Source of the DNA: Brachypterus glaber
Lineage: Eukaryota > Arthropoda > Insecta > Coleoptera > Kateretidae
Reading direction: 5' to 3'
Assembly (NCBI GenBank): GCA_958510825.1
Contig: OY294051.1
Coordinates: forward strand, 25,779,265 to 25,843,264
DNA length: 64,000 nt
The notes below the pieces were generated by a model. That model was given only the letters and a program-made list of their open reading frames with translations, was not told the DNA's origin and searched no databases. Positions 25,401-34,563 of this stretch are shown piece by piece. A program made the translations under genes and the position numbers. How positions within the stretch are numbered: the first letter of the stretch is position 1; every line of letters begins with the position of its first letter.

Positions 25401-25851
25401 TTATAATAGACTAATTTATATGAATAAGAACTTATTCTTGTTTATATGTAATTAATAAAGTTCTAAATAAATACCTTATTAATTGTTTAAAAAAAGAATA
25501 ATTTGTCATACCTGTCAAGTGGTCATTTTTCAGATACGATGTTTCGGAATTTACAAGGCGATATGCTAAATATATCAAGTAAATGCAAATGCAAAAAATA
25601 GTAGTCTTGTCTACGTATTCCAAATTTGAAGTTGTTATGTACCTTAATTAGTTAAAAAATCAATTGACTTAATTAACTTAATTAATTAATATGTAATTTT
25701 TTAGCAAATTGTGGACGGTTTGGAATCAATAGGCCACATTTTAAAGAGAGATAAGCCAAAATCAGTAGTGTGTGCATTAATCAAGCAACTGGACAAAATT
25801 ATGGCAAATGCAGATCATAGAAGGCACGGCGATGTATTTGGAGTCGAATGA
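13273..25851 (+). CDS. GGT1: Gamma-glutamyltransferase, eight exons (5' end missing)
   Basis: Joined exons 13273-13493, 13764-13953, 15568-15765, 17162-17411, 17723-17913, 18556-18796, 20439-20552 and 25705-25851 keep one reading frame, all with GT-AG borders, and encode about 517 residues ending at TGA. Family role: a membrane-anchored extracellular Ntn hydrolase that cleaves or transfers the gamma-glutamyl group of glutathione and is made as a self-processed two-chain enzyme. Motifs in order: [25 protein letters not shown] (the Arg binds the substrate carboxylate in mammalian GGT), [17 protein letters not shown] (Thr after HG is the expected nucleophile and cleavage point), [22 protein letters not shown] and [11 protein letters not shown]. 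Mammalian GGT1 is about 570 residues, so about 55 N-terminal residues with the signal anchor are absent; the first exon seen starts inside a split Arg codon. No frame breaks: apparently functional. Confidence 0.93.
13764..13953 (+). CDS. GGT1: GGT exon B
   Basis: Encodes [20 protein letters not shown] and on to [12 protein letters not shown]. The borders split a Gly codon and a Lys codon, both restored in frame. The 270-bp intron before it holds a direct/inverted piece of the splice-site region (about 13500-13560) but no gene. Confidence 0.93.
14522..15366. mobile_element. TAACGTTA-family TIR element, 845 bp, in GGT intron B-C
   Basis: Starts ccctagtagaaattt and ends with the inverse, ttctaccaggg, between TA dinucleotides (14520-14521 and 15367-15368). 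Many copies of taacgtta or its halves (acgttaga, tctaacgtt) fill the first 200 bp and the last 250 bp. The middle is plain A/T-rich with no ORF. It accounts for about half of the 1.6-kb intron. Confidence 0.65.
15568..15765 (+). CDS. GGT1: GGT exon C
   Basis: Encodes [19 protein letters not shown] through [14 protein letters not shown]. Taking the acceptor at ttttttaag keeps the frame; using the next AG would give an unrelated protein. Confidence 0.92.
15766..16656. other. GGT intron C-D, first part: no gene
   Basis: A duplicated gttattaacaattatgtta lies at the start. Two overlapping short ORFs on opposite strands (16131-16483) show no family features. The segment ends with an aatac pentamer microsatellite (about 16629-16650). 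Confidence 0.5.
16657..16795. mobile_element. Hairpin MITE, 139 bp, TA target site
   Basis: gggtcactggatc at the left pairs with gatcgagtcaccc at the right. Inner arms tttgtctagtgttttggtgg and its inverse (ccaccaaaacac..ctagacaaag) leave a loop of about 40 bp. TA flanks it at 16655-16656 and 16796-16797. It lies directly beside the aatac microsatellite. Confidence 0.7.
16798..17161. other. Rest of GGT intron C-D; nothing found
   Basis: A/T-rich intron ending in ttattttta-g acceptor sequence. No repeat or coding signal noted. Confidence 0.5.
17162..17411 (+). CDS. GGT1: GGT exon D
   Basis: Encodes [19 protein letters not shown], then the conserved [16 protein letters not shown] and [20 protein letters not shown]. 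Ends on a complete codon before gtaag. Confidence 0.93.
17723..17913 (+). CDS. GGT1: GGT exon E (catalytic threonine)
   Basis: Encodes the segment around the autoprocessing site, [20 protein letters not shown], and the start of TSSVNIYFG, with the Tyr codon split across the intron. The Thr after HG corresponds to the nucleophile that becomes the N-terminus of the small subunit. Confidence 0.94.
17914..18555. other. GGT intron E-F; nothing found
   Basis: Contains gaggtgtctgtttgtctatc (about 18099), a relative of the gtctgtct-bearing dispersed repeats elsewhere in the window. The short ORFs here are not supported. Confidence 0.5.
18556..18796 (+). CDS. GGT1: GGT exon F (substrate-binding small subunit)
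   Basis: Encodes [32 protein letters not shown] and [14 protein letters not shown]. The Asp of MDDF, the SS pair and the GG pair match residues that hold the donor substrate and oxyanion in mammalian GGT. Confidence 0.94.
19064..20298. mobile_element. TTAA-flanked TIR element (piggyBac-like target), 1,235 bp
   Basis: The left end ggtgtctttctaccttcaaa and the right end tttgaaggcagaaagacccc are inverted copies with two or three mismatches. TTAA occurs exactly at both borders (19060-19063, 20299-20302), the target duplication of piggyBac transposons. No transposase is encoded, so it is a non-autonomous derivative. It fills most of GGT intron F-G and contains a strong GC-rich hairpin near its right end. 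Confidence 0.7.
20118..20222. repeat. GC-rich hairpin inside the TTAA element
   Basis: ccacgtgagtgaagatttaa, acattttagaccgcgtc and ttgcggg pair with cccgcaa, gacgcaggtcaaaaatgt and taaacttctctcacttgg. The loop is cttcgcgctggcgcgctcat. It is by far the most GC-rich stretch in the intron. Confidence 0.6.
20439..20552 (+). CDS. GGT1: GGT exon G
   Basis: Encodes [20 protein letters not shown] and [18 protein letters not shown]. It is in phase with both neighbours. Confidence 0.92.
20553..21930. other. GGT intron G-H, first part: direct repeats
   Basis: Two tandem duplications: a 62-bp unit (starting tacacgtcagtgtcacattt at 20999 and 21061), and a looser unit of about 260 bp (agaaagct.aaattyggtaca near 21465 and 21727, with its cccaccccta tail). 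There is also a gacagaccgacagac stretch at 20706. No coding signal. Confidence 0.6.
21930..22222. mobile_element. Inverted-repeat element with catac microsatellite
   Basis: Arms share atttttaagaacaagctttt / its inverse near 22200, gcactaaaaagaagaaaa / its inverse, and ctcgcgacaagctttta on both sides of the turn (about 22085). The left arm contains an ataca/catac tetramer expansion (22014-22040) that the right arm lacks, so the expansion came after the palindrome formed. Confidence 0.6.
22319..22615 (-). pseudogene. LINE reverse transcriptase, palm fragment
   Basis: Contains [20 protein letters not shown], the classic LINE RT block. The catalytic [11 protein letters not shown] motif is also present, but in a different frame (YADD codons at 22425-22414), so a frameshift separates the two. 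The segment is non-functional. Confidence 0.85.
22791..23102 (-). pseudogene. LINE reverse transcriptase, fingers fragment
   Basis: Encodes [20 protein letters not shown] followed by [20 protein letters not shown], matching the conserved 'KxxxPIxK..NYRPIsxLpxxxKifE' region. The distance to the palm fragment is right for one ancestral RT, with the intervening frame broken. Confidence 0.85.
23457..24137. mobile_element. Intact copy of the 'CAGNGCGGTCC' TIR family, 681 bp
   Basis: Begins cagagcggtccaaaagtcac and ends gtgacttttggaccgcactg, with TA on both sides (23455-23456, 24138-24139). The whole element is largely palindromic. It interrupts the LINE between its [10 protein letters not shown] linker and the next fragment, and removing it together with one TA rejoins the LINE sequence. 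Other copies: 52511-57576 (interrupted), and truncated pieces at about 6650, 25095 and 51843. Confidence 0.85.
24425..25072 (-). pseudogene. LINE apurinic-type endonuclease fragment
   Basis: A 191-codon open stretch, extendable upstream to about 25072 in the same frame. It carries ILCVSEHWC (with the catalytic-region Glu), [28 protein letters not shown] in place of the usual GDFN, and LSDHFGQ (catalytic SDH). The GDFN to VDFN change suggests loss of constraint. Confidence 0.82.
25095..25640. mobile_element. Degraded copy of the 'CAGNGCGGTCC' TIR family
   Basis: atatatcattttaaagctca, gagaattttatgatc..aaaatgat and a ccccagtccacattt piece follow the order seen in the intact copy. After an inserted MITE the family sequence resumes with atatgctaaatatatcaa and ccaaatttgaagt. 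Confidence 0.55.
25286..25560. mobile_element. MITE with ATAT target site, 275 bp
   Basis: Terminal inverted repeats of 39 bp, apparently perfect: cgccttgtaaattccgaaac at the left, gtttcggaatttacaaggcg at the right. ATAT flanks both sides (25282-25285, 25561-25564). It is inserted into the degraded TIR-family copy. The loop is A/T-rich with no gene. Confidence 0.75.
25705..25851 (+). CDS. GGT1: GGT terminal exon H
   Basis: Encodes [41 protein letters not shown] and the family C-terminus GDVFGVE before TGA. It lies more than 5 kb beyond exon G. A 16-bp palindrome (tttcccaattgggaaa, about 25859-25874) begins just after the stop; no canonical AATAAA is close by. Confidence 0.92.
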   Translation, partial: QIVDGLESIGHILKRDKPKSVVCALIKQLDKIMANADHRRHGDVFGVE

Positions 25852-25874
25852 TTTTTATAGTTTCCCAATTGGGA

Positions 25875-27496
25875 AAATTAGAAAAAATATAAAGAATAAT
25901 ATAGTTTTGATCTTTTGGGATTATGGTCTCTACAAGATGTAGAACAAAGGACCGAAGTATCCCCTCCAGTATGGTGGGTGCAACATCCCCTTCTTCTAAA
26001 AAAAAAACGTGACGCGGTGGGTTTACTACAAAAAAAGTCTCTGGACCAAAAATATTCCTTATCAAGTTCTAAAAAAGCATTGATCGAAACTAGGGATTGC
26101 AGTCCCGCAATTCCGTGGGATCCCGCGCCATTTTTACAATCCGCCCAAAAAATTTAAACCCCCCCCTCCCCCCAAATCAAACTATAAAAGTTAAATTACG
26201 CATATATTTTTTACATATATATATATATATCGGGGGCAAAATTTGGACCTGGTTACGCTTATGTTTTTTGCACTGCCAGCAATCAGCCTGTCGTGGTATG
26301 TATTCCACGGAATGGTTAGTTTTACAATGAAAACAAGAACGAATTTATAGAGCGAAAAATTATCTGCAAAATACGTACATATTTAAAAAAAAAAAAACAT
26401 TTTTCACAATTTGAAAAAACTAACCTTAATTTTCCGCGCCAGTAACAAAGGTAAGTTCGGTTTTTGTTTAATATTATAAACAATAGATTTGTGCAGAATT
26501 TCATAATAAATATTTTTGATCAACTGAGTTTTTTCGTTACAACGATGTTTTTTTGGGAAAAAATCGGTAAACCAGGAGTTAAGAAAAAAAGGGTGTTGGT
26601 GCCCGCTGCTTAGAAGGGGACGCTACGGGCCTTAAATCTACACCTTATAGAAAGAATAATCCCAAAATGTCAAAACTATATTAATTTTTCCCGCTATTCG
26701 CTGTTTTTCGTTCTAATTTAAACGTATTTTACTTTATTTTATTTTTGAGATTTTTCGAGATTTTTATAAGGTGAATAGGGGTAAATGTGATACCGGGGCT
26801 AATATAAATCGTATATGTTGCTGATTTAAACAAATCTGTTTTGTTTAATTTTTGTATATATTTTATTATGTTGCTATATTTAAAAGTTCCTATATTACAT
26901 TTATCCCACACATTACAGTGTAACTACTGCCTATATCTTTTTTAACCATCTCTATTACAGAGATGGTTAGAAAAAAAGTATAATACTTATTTGATTTTCA
27001 ATTGGAAACAACAAACTAAAAATTATTTTCTATTTTATTAAATTATATGTAAGAAATTGTTATATTTTTTTTGTTATTTAGAATATTTTTATATTTATTT
27101 TTTATTGTATGCATAACCCAACCTCCCAAAATTGAAATATTTACAAAACTAGGGATGTTTTGTTTCGCGTTAATTTTATAGTATTCATTTTTTTAATTTA
27201 TATTTAATTCTGATTAAAATTTGTGATTTTCTTGACCAATCTTTAATGAAAAAGTATTATTATTATTACGTATTATTGAAAACCAATATGCTATGAAATT
27301 CTAAGGTTATCCTGTTAAAGTTATAAAGAAGCGTATAAAATATTAAAATCACTGTTATAATAAAATTATAATGTATGAAAGCATAATATGAAATATGTAT
27401 GTGGTGACCACAGGATTTGCAGATTTCGATTCGCTGATTTCCCTGATCAAAAGTTACAATTTTTCCTGATTTTTTGTTAAACAGAATAAAAACACT
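25875..27496. other. No gene seen 3' of GGT
   Basis: Short overlapping ORFs at 25799-26330 on both strands have no recognisable domain. An (at)n microsatellite lies at about 26215-26230. At 26770 a fragment, aggggtaaatgtgataccgg followed by ggcta, loosely resembles the end of the 4325-5238 element. The rest is A/T-rich. Confidence 0.45.
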
Positions 27497-27835
27497 GCCC
27501 AGTAAAAGAGCTTTCCCATTTTTCACCTCCGCGTAAAATGGATTTTTTTATTATCAGATTCACTTTCAGCAACCATAAAAACCTTAGTATACCAATTTTC
27601 ACGAAAACTACCCTCTGCCCCTTTGGGGGTAAAGTTAGAATTTTGTTATAATCAGATTCCCTTTCAACAACCTCAAAAACCCCAATACACCAGTTTTCAC
27701 GAAAACTACCTCCTACCCCTCAGGGGTGAAATTAGGAAAAAAATATTATCAGATTTATATTCGTCGACCACAAAAACCCCTAAATACCAATCTTCACGAA
27801 AATATTGATTAAGTTATCGTGCCCACAAGATTTCC
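27497..27835. repeat. Dispersed element with ~97-bp internal tandem repeats, copy 1
   Basis: Starts cccagtaaaagagctttccc followed by atttttcacctccgcg. Units then begin ttatcagattcactttcagc and include caattttcacgaaaactacc. The same lead-in and units occur at 36537-36990. It ends at a gaccgatcgaccgaccgatc simple repeat (27843-27868). Confidence 0.75.
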
Positions 27836-28655
27836 CGGACAGACCGATCGACCGACCGATCGACCGACAATTTTTTTTTTGCTCGAAATTGATTTATATC
27901 GACATAAAACGTCATAAAACGCAAAAATACACAAAAAAAAAATTTGAAAATTTTTAGACGAATACAAGGCTTTCCGAAATTTTGAAAGTTTTCAAAATAA
28001 GAAAAATACTGCTGCCAACAAATAATATTTTCCCATACGATTAATAAAAAAAACAGTTTCTTCAGAAAAAAATATTTTTTTTATCTGTGAAAAAGAAAAA
28101 AAATGTTTTTAATAGTATTTAAGTCTTATGCCAACTATAATCCCAGCCGAGAACTTTAAATAAGGAATCAATGGTCCGAATTTAAAATTTTTAGCTCAAA
28201 TCTTTATCGAGTTATAGTGGTCGCTTTCCCGGACAGACAGACAGATATTTGTACCTTTTACCATGGGCAGCGGCTTTTACGGAAATACGATTATTTTTTT
28301 TAAATTTGATAATACTATATTTTCTTTATGGAAATTTAAAATTGTTTTTTCGTTTTTGAACTTAATTTATTAAAAATAAACTAATTTCCCTGATTTTTTA
28401 CAGCTGATCAAATTTCCTGATTTTTCCCTGATCTATGGGCACCCTGTATTATTATAATATTAAAAGGTCCACTCTTTGAAAAGAAAACTGTCTAAAAATG
28501 TTGAATTTTCAATTTAATGATTTTAAATTACTGAAACTGACGAAAACAGTTAACTACGTAATAATTTATTACTAATAATTACTAATAAATAACACTAGTC
28601 TACAAAGGACAATGGGCATTTTGGGCCCACCCAACAGCAACGAATTATGTCATTA
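27836..28655. other. No gene seen
   Basis: Simple gac/gat repeats at the start and cccggacagacagacagata at about 28228, then A/T-rich sequence. Confidence 0.45.
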
Positions 28656-28943
28656 TGTTACATTACATTACATTACATGTTTGTTTAACCTCGTACTATT
28701 CTACTTAATTAAGCATCCCCTAAGTCCAGGACTTGTGTGGGCTAGTAGTAGAGGGAACCACCTGCTTATACTGACTTTCTAACCAGTTCTTATAGGGAGT
28801 GTCAGCTTCACTTACGCCTTCGCCAAATTTCAATTTTTAATTAACTGAAAAAGCAAATCGGCGCCAGTGAAAATCGAACTCACGCTAGTTGGCTAGTGGA
28901 CTTGTCATGTACAGACGCGGTAGACCACTACACCAATCCTCCC
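28656..28943 (-). mobile_element. tRNA-derived SINE
   Basis: The minus strand starts with a tRNA-like head. A box A-like ttggtgtagtggtctacc is followed by a box B-like gagttcgattttc about 45 bp further on, the arrangement of an internal RNA polymerase III promoter. A non-tRNA body follows and the element ends in a pentamer tail (tgtaa repeats, 28657-28678 on the + strand). There is no acceptor-stem pairing, so this is not a working tRNA gene. A diverged partial copy is at 13095-13200. Confidence 0.75.
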
Positions 28944-29204
28944 ATATGTAGATTAATTATTTTAATTTAAAAGCACACCTTAGGCACCTGAGTTCCGAGA
29001 GAGGCCTTTAAAGTTAGTACTTTACTTTTAATTCCATACAATAATTTGTTTTGTAAATACACTTAATATGGTGATCAATTTTTTTTAATTTTTAATGTAT
29101 TTTAATGTAATAGCAACAAATTCAAAGAAAAAATTAATGGTTTAAAATATACTATACGACATTTTTAACCGGACTCGGTGGTTATTAGCCTGACATACAG
29201 TCTG

Positions 29205-29800
29205 TTCAACAAGAGCGTGTCTTCAATATTTTTTTTTCTATGAAAGATATTTATTTATTATTTTTTTTGCATTAAAGTAGATAAAAAATACTATTTCTCT
29301 CCTACTAAATACACCGTAAAATCTCCGTTGTTACCCAGAATAGCTTGAAACCTTTTTGGCATACTTTCTGCGTATTTTACTCTCAACGACCTCCATTTAT
29401 CACGAATCGCTGCTGCGAGCTGCTTCAAATCAGCAGTTATGTTCCTTCAAGTTTGGACTTCAAAACCCCCACACGTTTTCGATCGGATTTGCATCCGGTG
29501 GTTGTGAAGGCCAAAGTAACGTCGTGATGCCGTTTTTCCTCTTCTAGTCGGTGCAGATTCGACTGCGGTGTTTTGGATCATTGTCCTCTTGCAATATCCA
29601 ATCTTACTTTTTGGATCTAAACATACTTTTAACTGACTTTACAAGTCCACGCTGGTAAATTTTCAAAATTTTCTGAGCGTTCAAATTCTCAGTAAACAAC
29701 TTTAGGCAACCAAATCCACGTTCTGAAAAGCATCCCCAAACATGAATTTTTACGAGGTGCCTCTGTCCGCTGGACTAAATGCATTTCACAGTAAGACCAA
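29205..29800 (-). pseudogene. Tc1-like (DD34E) transposase remnant
   Basis: Minus-strand pieces in order: KIHVWGCFSERGFGCLKLFT; then, after a frame break, DWILQEDNDPKHRSR; then GITTLLWPSQPPDANPIENV. The Asp of EDND and the Glu of PIEN are separated by 34 positions, the DD34E spacing of Tc1 transposons. At least one stop lies between these motifs and a frameshift follows ENVWG. The C-terminal region is recognisable only as fragments down to about 29320. A cagtctgttcaacaagagcg sequence at about 29200 could be the terminal repeat. It is the dead 3' part of a transposase gene. Confidence 0.8.
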
Positions 29801-30487
29801 GCATTTAGACTTTTTAATCACTTTTGATGCATTGGCGACCTCTTATTTAGGGCCTTGCGGATGCAGGCACAAAAAGACCGCGGTCGACCGCCTCAAATCT
29901 CTGCGCGTAAACCGAACTGATTTTCTTATAACGTGTGCTCCTCACGACAATTCGACTACTACAGTAACAAATCAGTCCTACAGAAATAGTACAGAGATAG
30001 GAAAATTGCGCTGTAAAATATGGCGGAGATACCTTTTGAATTTTTTGAATAATCAAAGACAAGCTATATCAGCTGATATTAATTGTTTACACCCTCCAAC
30101 TTACTAGCACAAAACAAATATTACATGGAGTTATCTACCGTCCTTAGTTAAATCGTCCTAACTAACATTACTATTTTCCCTAAATTTTTCGAACAAATGG
30201 CCAACTTTCCTGACTTCCAGGTTTGAATGGTGGAAACCCCGGAGAATAGATAAATATGGCATAGGCAAACCGGTATAAGCAGATAAGCCGAAATAGACAA
30301 AAATGTCTTTCTAATGACATAATTAATTGCTGTTTGAGGGTGGGCCCAAACACCTTATAAATAAAAATACCCATTCTCCTTTTTAGTTGTTTTTTATATT
30401 GCGGTGCTTTTAATGTTTTTTTATAAATTTTGGGATGCTGAATTCGCATCGAATTCGAAAAAAAATAAAACGTACCGTTTTTGATAT
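29801..30487. other. No gene recognised
   Basis: A 121-codon + ORF (29742-30107) overlaps the Tc1 remnant and has no recognisable domain. The flanking sequence is A/T-rich. Confidence 0.4.
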
Positions 30488-31222
30488 ACAGCCTGTTCCA
30501 GAACTCGCGTACCGAAATTTAAGAGATGATTCTACATCCAAAAATATGAAAAAAAGTTTCTATAAAGGTTGGTCCGGAAATGAGCCCTAAGGGAGCTACG
30601 GCCCTTCGAAGATGACGTATTGAATGGGGAACAAAAAAAAGCACCAATAAAATTTTAATGCTGCAGGGCGATTCTTCATTTAAAACTGAGCAAAAAAGTA
30701 TTATACACCAAAACACCTAAATTTAATATTAAAGGAGTAATAGCCTTTTAAAAAGTAACGTTTTTGGTGGCACAAAATGTTACTTCCTCTTAATTGCATT
30801 TTTTTTGATAACGGTTGCTCCTACAGTGTTACACTATATGATATTTTATATGTATTTTTACTCTAGAAATCTATATTTTTTACAACAAATCCAAAAAACA
30901 TACACATAGAAAAGTTTGGGGCAAAAATGTTTTAAGCCTCATATATTTTGTCCGTCTGGGCACGCCTCTGGATAAATTAAAAAAATAAATTAACATAAAC
31001 TTATTGCCCTTATTAATACTAGTATACATGCAAAAGCTCGCCGCTCTAGCTTAAACGGTACCCGAGTTATTAATTAAAAACCTTATTTTTATTACAATTT
31101 TAAAGGGCCCTAGATCCCTTAGGGCTCATTTCCGGACCAACCTTTATAGGAACTTTTTTTATATTTTTGGATCTAGAATCACCTCTTAAATTTTGGCATG
31201 CCAGTTAGGGATCACCCTGTAT
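30488..31222. mobile_element. TIR element with ~120-bp inverted ends, 735 bp
   Basis: Left: agatgattctacatccaaaa, ataaaggttggtccggaaat, gagccctaaggga. The right carries their inverses (tccttagggctcattt-type, ccggaccaacctttat, tttttggatctagaatcacc). The outermost parts are diverged (cctgttccagaac / gggatcaccctgta). The segment at 37421-38407 shares internal pieces (agttttgggcaaaaa, cacgcccctgg) and seems related. Confidence 0.7.
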
Positions 31223-34200
31223 TTCAACAAAATGTTTTAAAAATAAGATTTTAAAAATCTTTAAATAAGTAAGAAAACATATATTGCATGATAGAAGATA
31301 TTTCTTTTGCATTTTTTATGCGAATCCAAATCCGTTTAATTTTTATTTTTTTACGTTTAAAAGTCTTTAATAAATAAAAAACAGGTAGTAGGTTTTTTAT
31401 TAGATTGAGTTTAGAATAAAAATAGTTTTTTCCTCGTTTTTTTCCATGTAATATATATTTTTTTAAATGTCATTTATATTTACCCGATTTTAAAATTTAG
31501 TGGTCCAATTTCTCGAAAACGACACGTTTTAATTTTGTTTAACCTCTGGATTCAGTATTCAAAAATATATAAGAATGCTTTAAATGCAAATAGAATATAA
31601 AACCACTGTAGTGTAATTTATAAAAAATCTATAAGGAAGTAATTTATCTTTAAAAAAGTGTAGATAACCAAAACCAAAAAAAATGCAAGGCTCTGTTTAT
31701 TTAAAGTAGTCGTTAATTTAAAATGTGCTTCCAAAACTATTTTATTTTAATTTGTTTGTAATAAGTTTTTTTTTTATTTATGAGCTTTTCATATATAACT
31801 TTGATTTTTTAAATAATTTTAACCTAAAAAGAGAAAAAAGGTGATTCAAAATAAAACAAATAAAGAAATTAAAAAAGCAACCAGGTTTTAAAGAGAACAG
31901 GGTCTGGCATTTTTCTGCTAAAGCTAGTTAAGAAAGCGCACTGTAAAAAGTAAACTGAATATTCAGTTACAAATGTATAGAAAGTCGGAAGTTATTATCA
32001 TATACAATTGTACTTTAACTTTTGTTAAAAACACCCAACATTTCATGTCCGACTTTAAATATTGAAGTACGTGACTTTAGAACTATACACTCAGAAAATT
32101 TCGTTGTGTTTTTAATACTGAATTTTATTCCGATATTTAACAATAACGCCTAAAAACGATTACAGCTATCCTGTATTAGTTTTATCGTAAACTAAGTTTA
32201 AATTTCTTGTTTCTTAATTGTCCAAGACAATGGCCATATGGATGTTAAAAAAAACATGAATGTTTGATAAATTACTGCCTATAGGCAAAATATTATTAAT
32301 TTTTAGCCAGTGTTATTTATTGACACTAGTCGGATCTAGCTATACATTTACCGGGTGCTCGCAAAAATTAGAATTTAAAAAACTAATTTTTAAAGTAAAT
32401 AAACACTTGAAACATATTTTACCTACTGAACTGTCATGTCCAATCTGTTGTTGCATAGTTAGTCATGTTAGTCACTTGTAATATAAAAAAAAAGTCTTGA
32501 AGGGTAGTAAAATGTTCATATTTTATAACTGAACACACTAGTTAGAAGTGCTCTATTTTTTTACAGTAAAAAAATGAGTTCATTGTACGCCGTAAAAAAA
32601 AGTTAATTAGCAAAACCACCACTGGCGGCAGCACTCTTTGACTTTGATGACAGCCATACTTCAAACTTGTTTGTTTATTATGTAAACAGGTGGTTGACTC
32701 GAGATTCTGTGCAAAAACCTTGTGTGAAATTAATTAAAAATGAATAAAAAAGAATATATGGTATACACCTACAAATCTCTCCGAAATTGCAAATGCTACA
32801 TTAGACAACTTACCATCGAAATCGCGAAGAGTGTAGATTTAGCCTACGAAAAAAAATTTAAATGAGCTAAGGAAAGTTTAAGTTTATTTCGAAAGGGTTT
32901 TATTGGCCTATTTTAATAAAAAAATATATTTTATTACTGAATAAATTAAATTCAAAAATTAATATTTAAAAAAAATATATAGGATGCTTGAAGAAAAGTG
33001 CTTTTTTTACTCGTTTGTAGTTTCCGTCGTCCGTAAATTCTACAGACTAGTAAAAAAATGCTTCACTTTTCCTCTTAGTAAAACAATATACTATTTTTTG
33101 TCAAAAACTAATTCTTTTTTCTAAAAAAGTAATATTTTTTGAAATCGAAATTCTTTTTTTGAAAAATTTGTTTACTTTTTAAGTGACTCACAATGCAATA
33201 ACAGCGTCGACATGACAGATCGATTAGTGATAGGTTCAAGTGTTTACTTATTTTTTAACTTTTTAAAAATTTAAATTTTTGCGAGCCGCCGATAAATGAA
33301 TACTTCGATCCAATCAGTAATTAATTATTGCACATCTATCTATAGATAGCTGTTACCAAAATATTGTGGCATATTTTATTATATATTTTTATTTATAAAT
33401 TAAAATGTTTTTATAAAATAATGATTTTTATTTTACCTAAAACCCAAAATAATTCAAAAAGGCTATAACTAAAAACTAGATGAAACGTTGCAAGAACCAT
33501 GTCAAAACATCGGCACTATTGTACACTAGAGCCATCTAGTTTGCAAATTTCAAACTAGGTGTTTTGTTTGATTTTAAATTCTGTATCTTTAAAACATTAT
33601 ATTTTAACAAAAAACTGTATATAACATTTTTTATAGGGCTTAAAAAGAGCTTTTATTTAAAATATAATTTTTTGAAATCGGGTTATAAATATGTGAGATA
33701 TGCTGAAAAAACCTTTTACTGCTTTAAACGCCAATATCTCGAAAACAATGCGTTTTAGGAAAACGTTGTTTATAGCATTTTTTGACCAATTTAAAATTAT
33801 CTTTTATATAAGTGCTAAATTAACCAAATACAATAATAATTGCCTTAATAATAAACAAAAAACGCTAAAAATAGGAGTTTTAGCCTATTTTTACCACCTT
33901 ACCCCCAATCGTTCACCCCCAAAATCTAATCAGCTCTTCGGAATACGATAAGAAACAATATGCAAAAAAACGCAAGTCGATATCTACTGTAGAAATGGAG
34001 TTAGAGAGTTTACACCCAGACAGACAGACAGACGGACGCAAAAATTTTTTTTACTGATTTCGACTCAGAATGGTCTAAAACGTCGAGAAATGTGAAAAAA
34101 ACGTGGTCAAAGATTTTGACTTTTCGGCAAAGATTTTAATACATCGGCACTCTTAGTAGCACTAAGTGCCGATGTAAATCAGTCAAAAGAAAATGGAACC

Positions 34201-34398
34201 TATAAATTCTGTTCCAATGCACTGAAGGAAGCCTTCCCCCATCCTTTCTTGAAAAGTTGTTAAAATTGGATTTATATTTTAAAACTTGGCAAAATTGGTA
34301 AACTGTTGTCTAGGTGGTAAATTACTTGTAAGTTGCACAAGGAAAATTGTTTAGTTATAACCATACACTGAGAATTCTTTATCGTAGTAAATACTAAA
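31223..34398. other. No gene recognised; AT-rich
   Basis: A 41-codon ORF at 32740-32865 (MNKKEYMVYTYKSLRNC..) follows a less A/T-rich leader, with no homology I can name. A gacagacagacagacggacg repeat lies at about 34019. A short perfect hairpin (acatcggcact / agtgccgatgt) lies at about 34141-34177. The rest has no supportable signal. Confidence 0.45.
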
Positions 34399-34555
34399 CG
34401 TTTTTGCCTATTTCGAACCCCAGGCAACATGTCATTAATTACAAGTTGTTACAGTAAAACATAACGTTGCTCTGTTATGTTTAACTGTAACAACTTGTAA
34501 TTAATAACAATTGTTGCCTGGGGTTCAAAATGGGCTAAAACGTTCAGTATTTACT
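34399..34555. repeat. Hairpin element
   Basis: gtagtaaatactaaacgttt, cgaaccccaggcaaca and aattacaagttgttacagt pair with their inverses on the right (actgtaacaacttgtaatta, gttgcctggggttcaa, aacgttcagtatttactac). The loop lies near 34470. It abuts the next element. Confidence 0.7.
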
Positions 34556-34563
34556 ACTTTCCG

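Noticed and set aside
28861..28942. Functional tRNA gene
   Set aside because: Box A and B remnants are present, but there is no acceptor or anticodon stem pairing, and a SINE body and tail follow.
29742..30107. 121-residue + strand ORF
   Set aside because: Overlaps the Tc1 remnant on the other strand; no recognisable domain or splice/promoter context.
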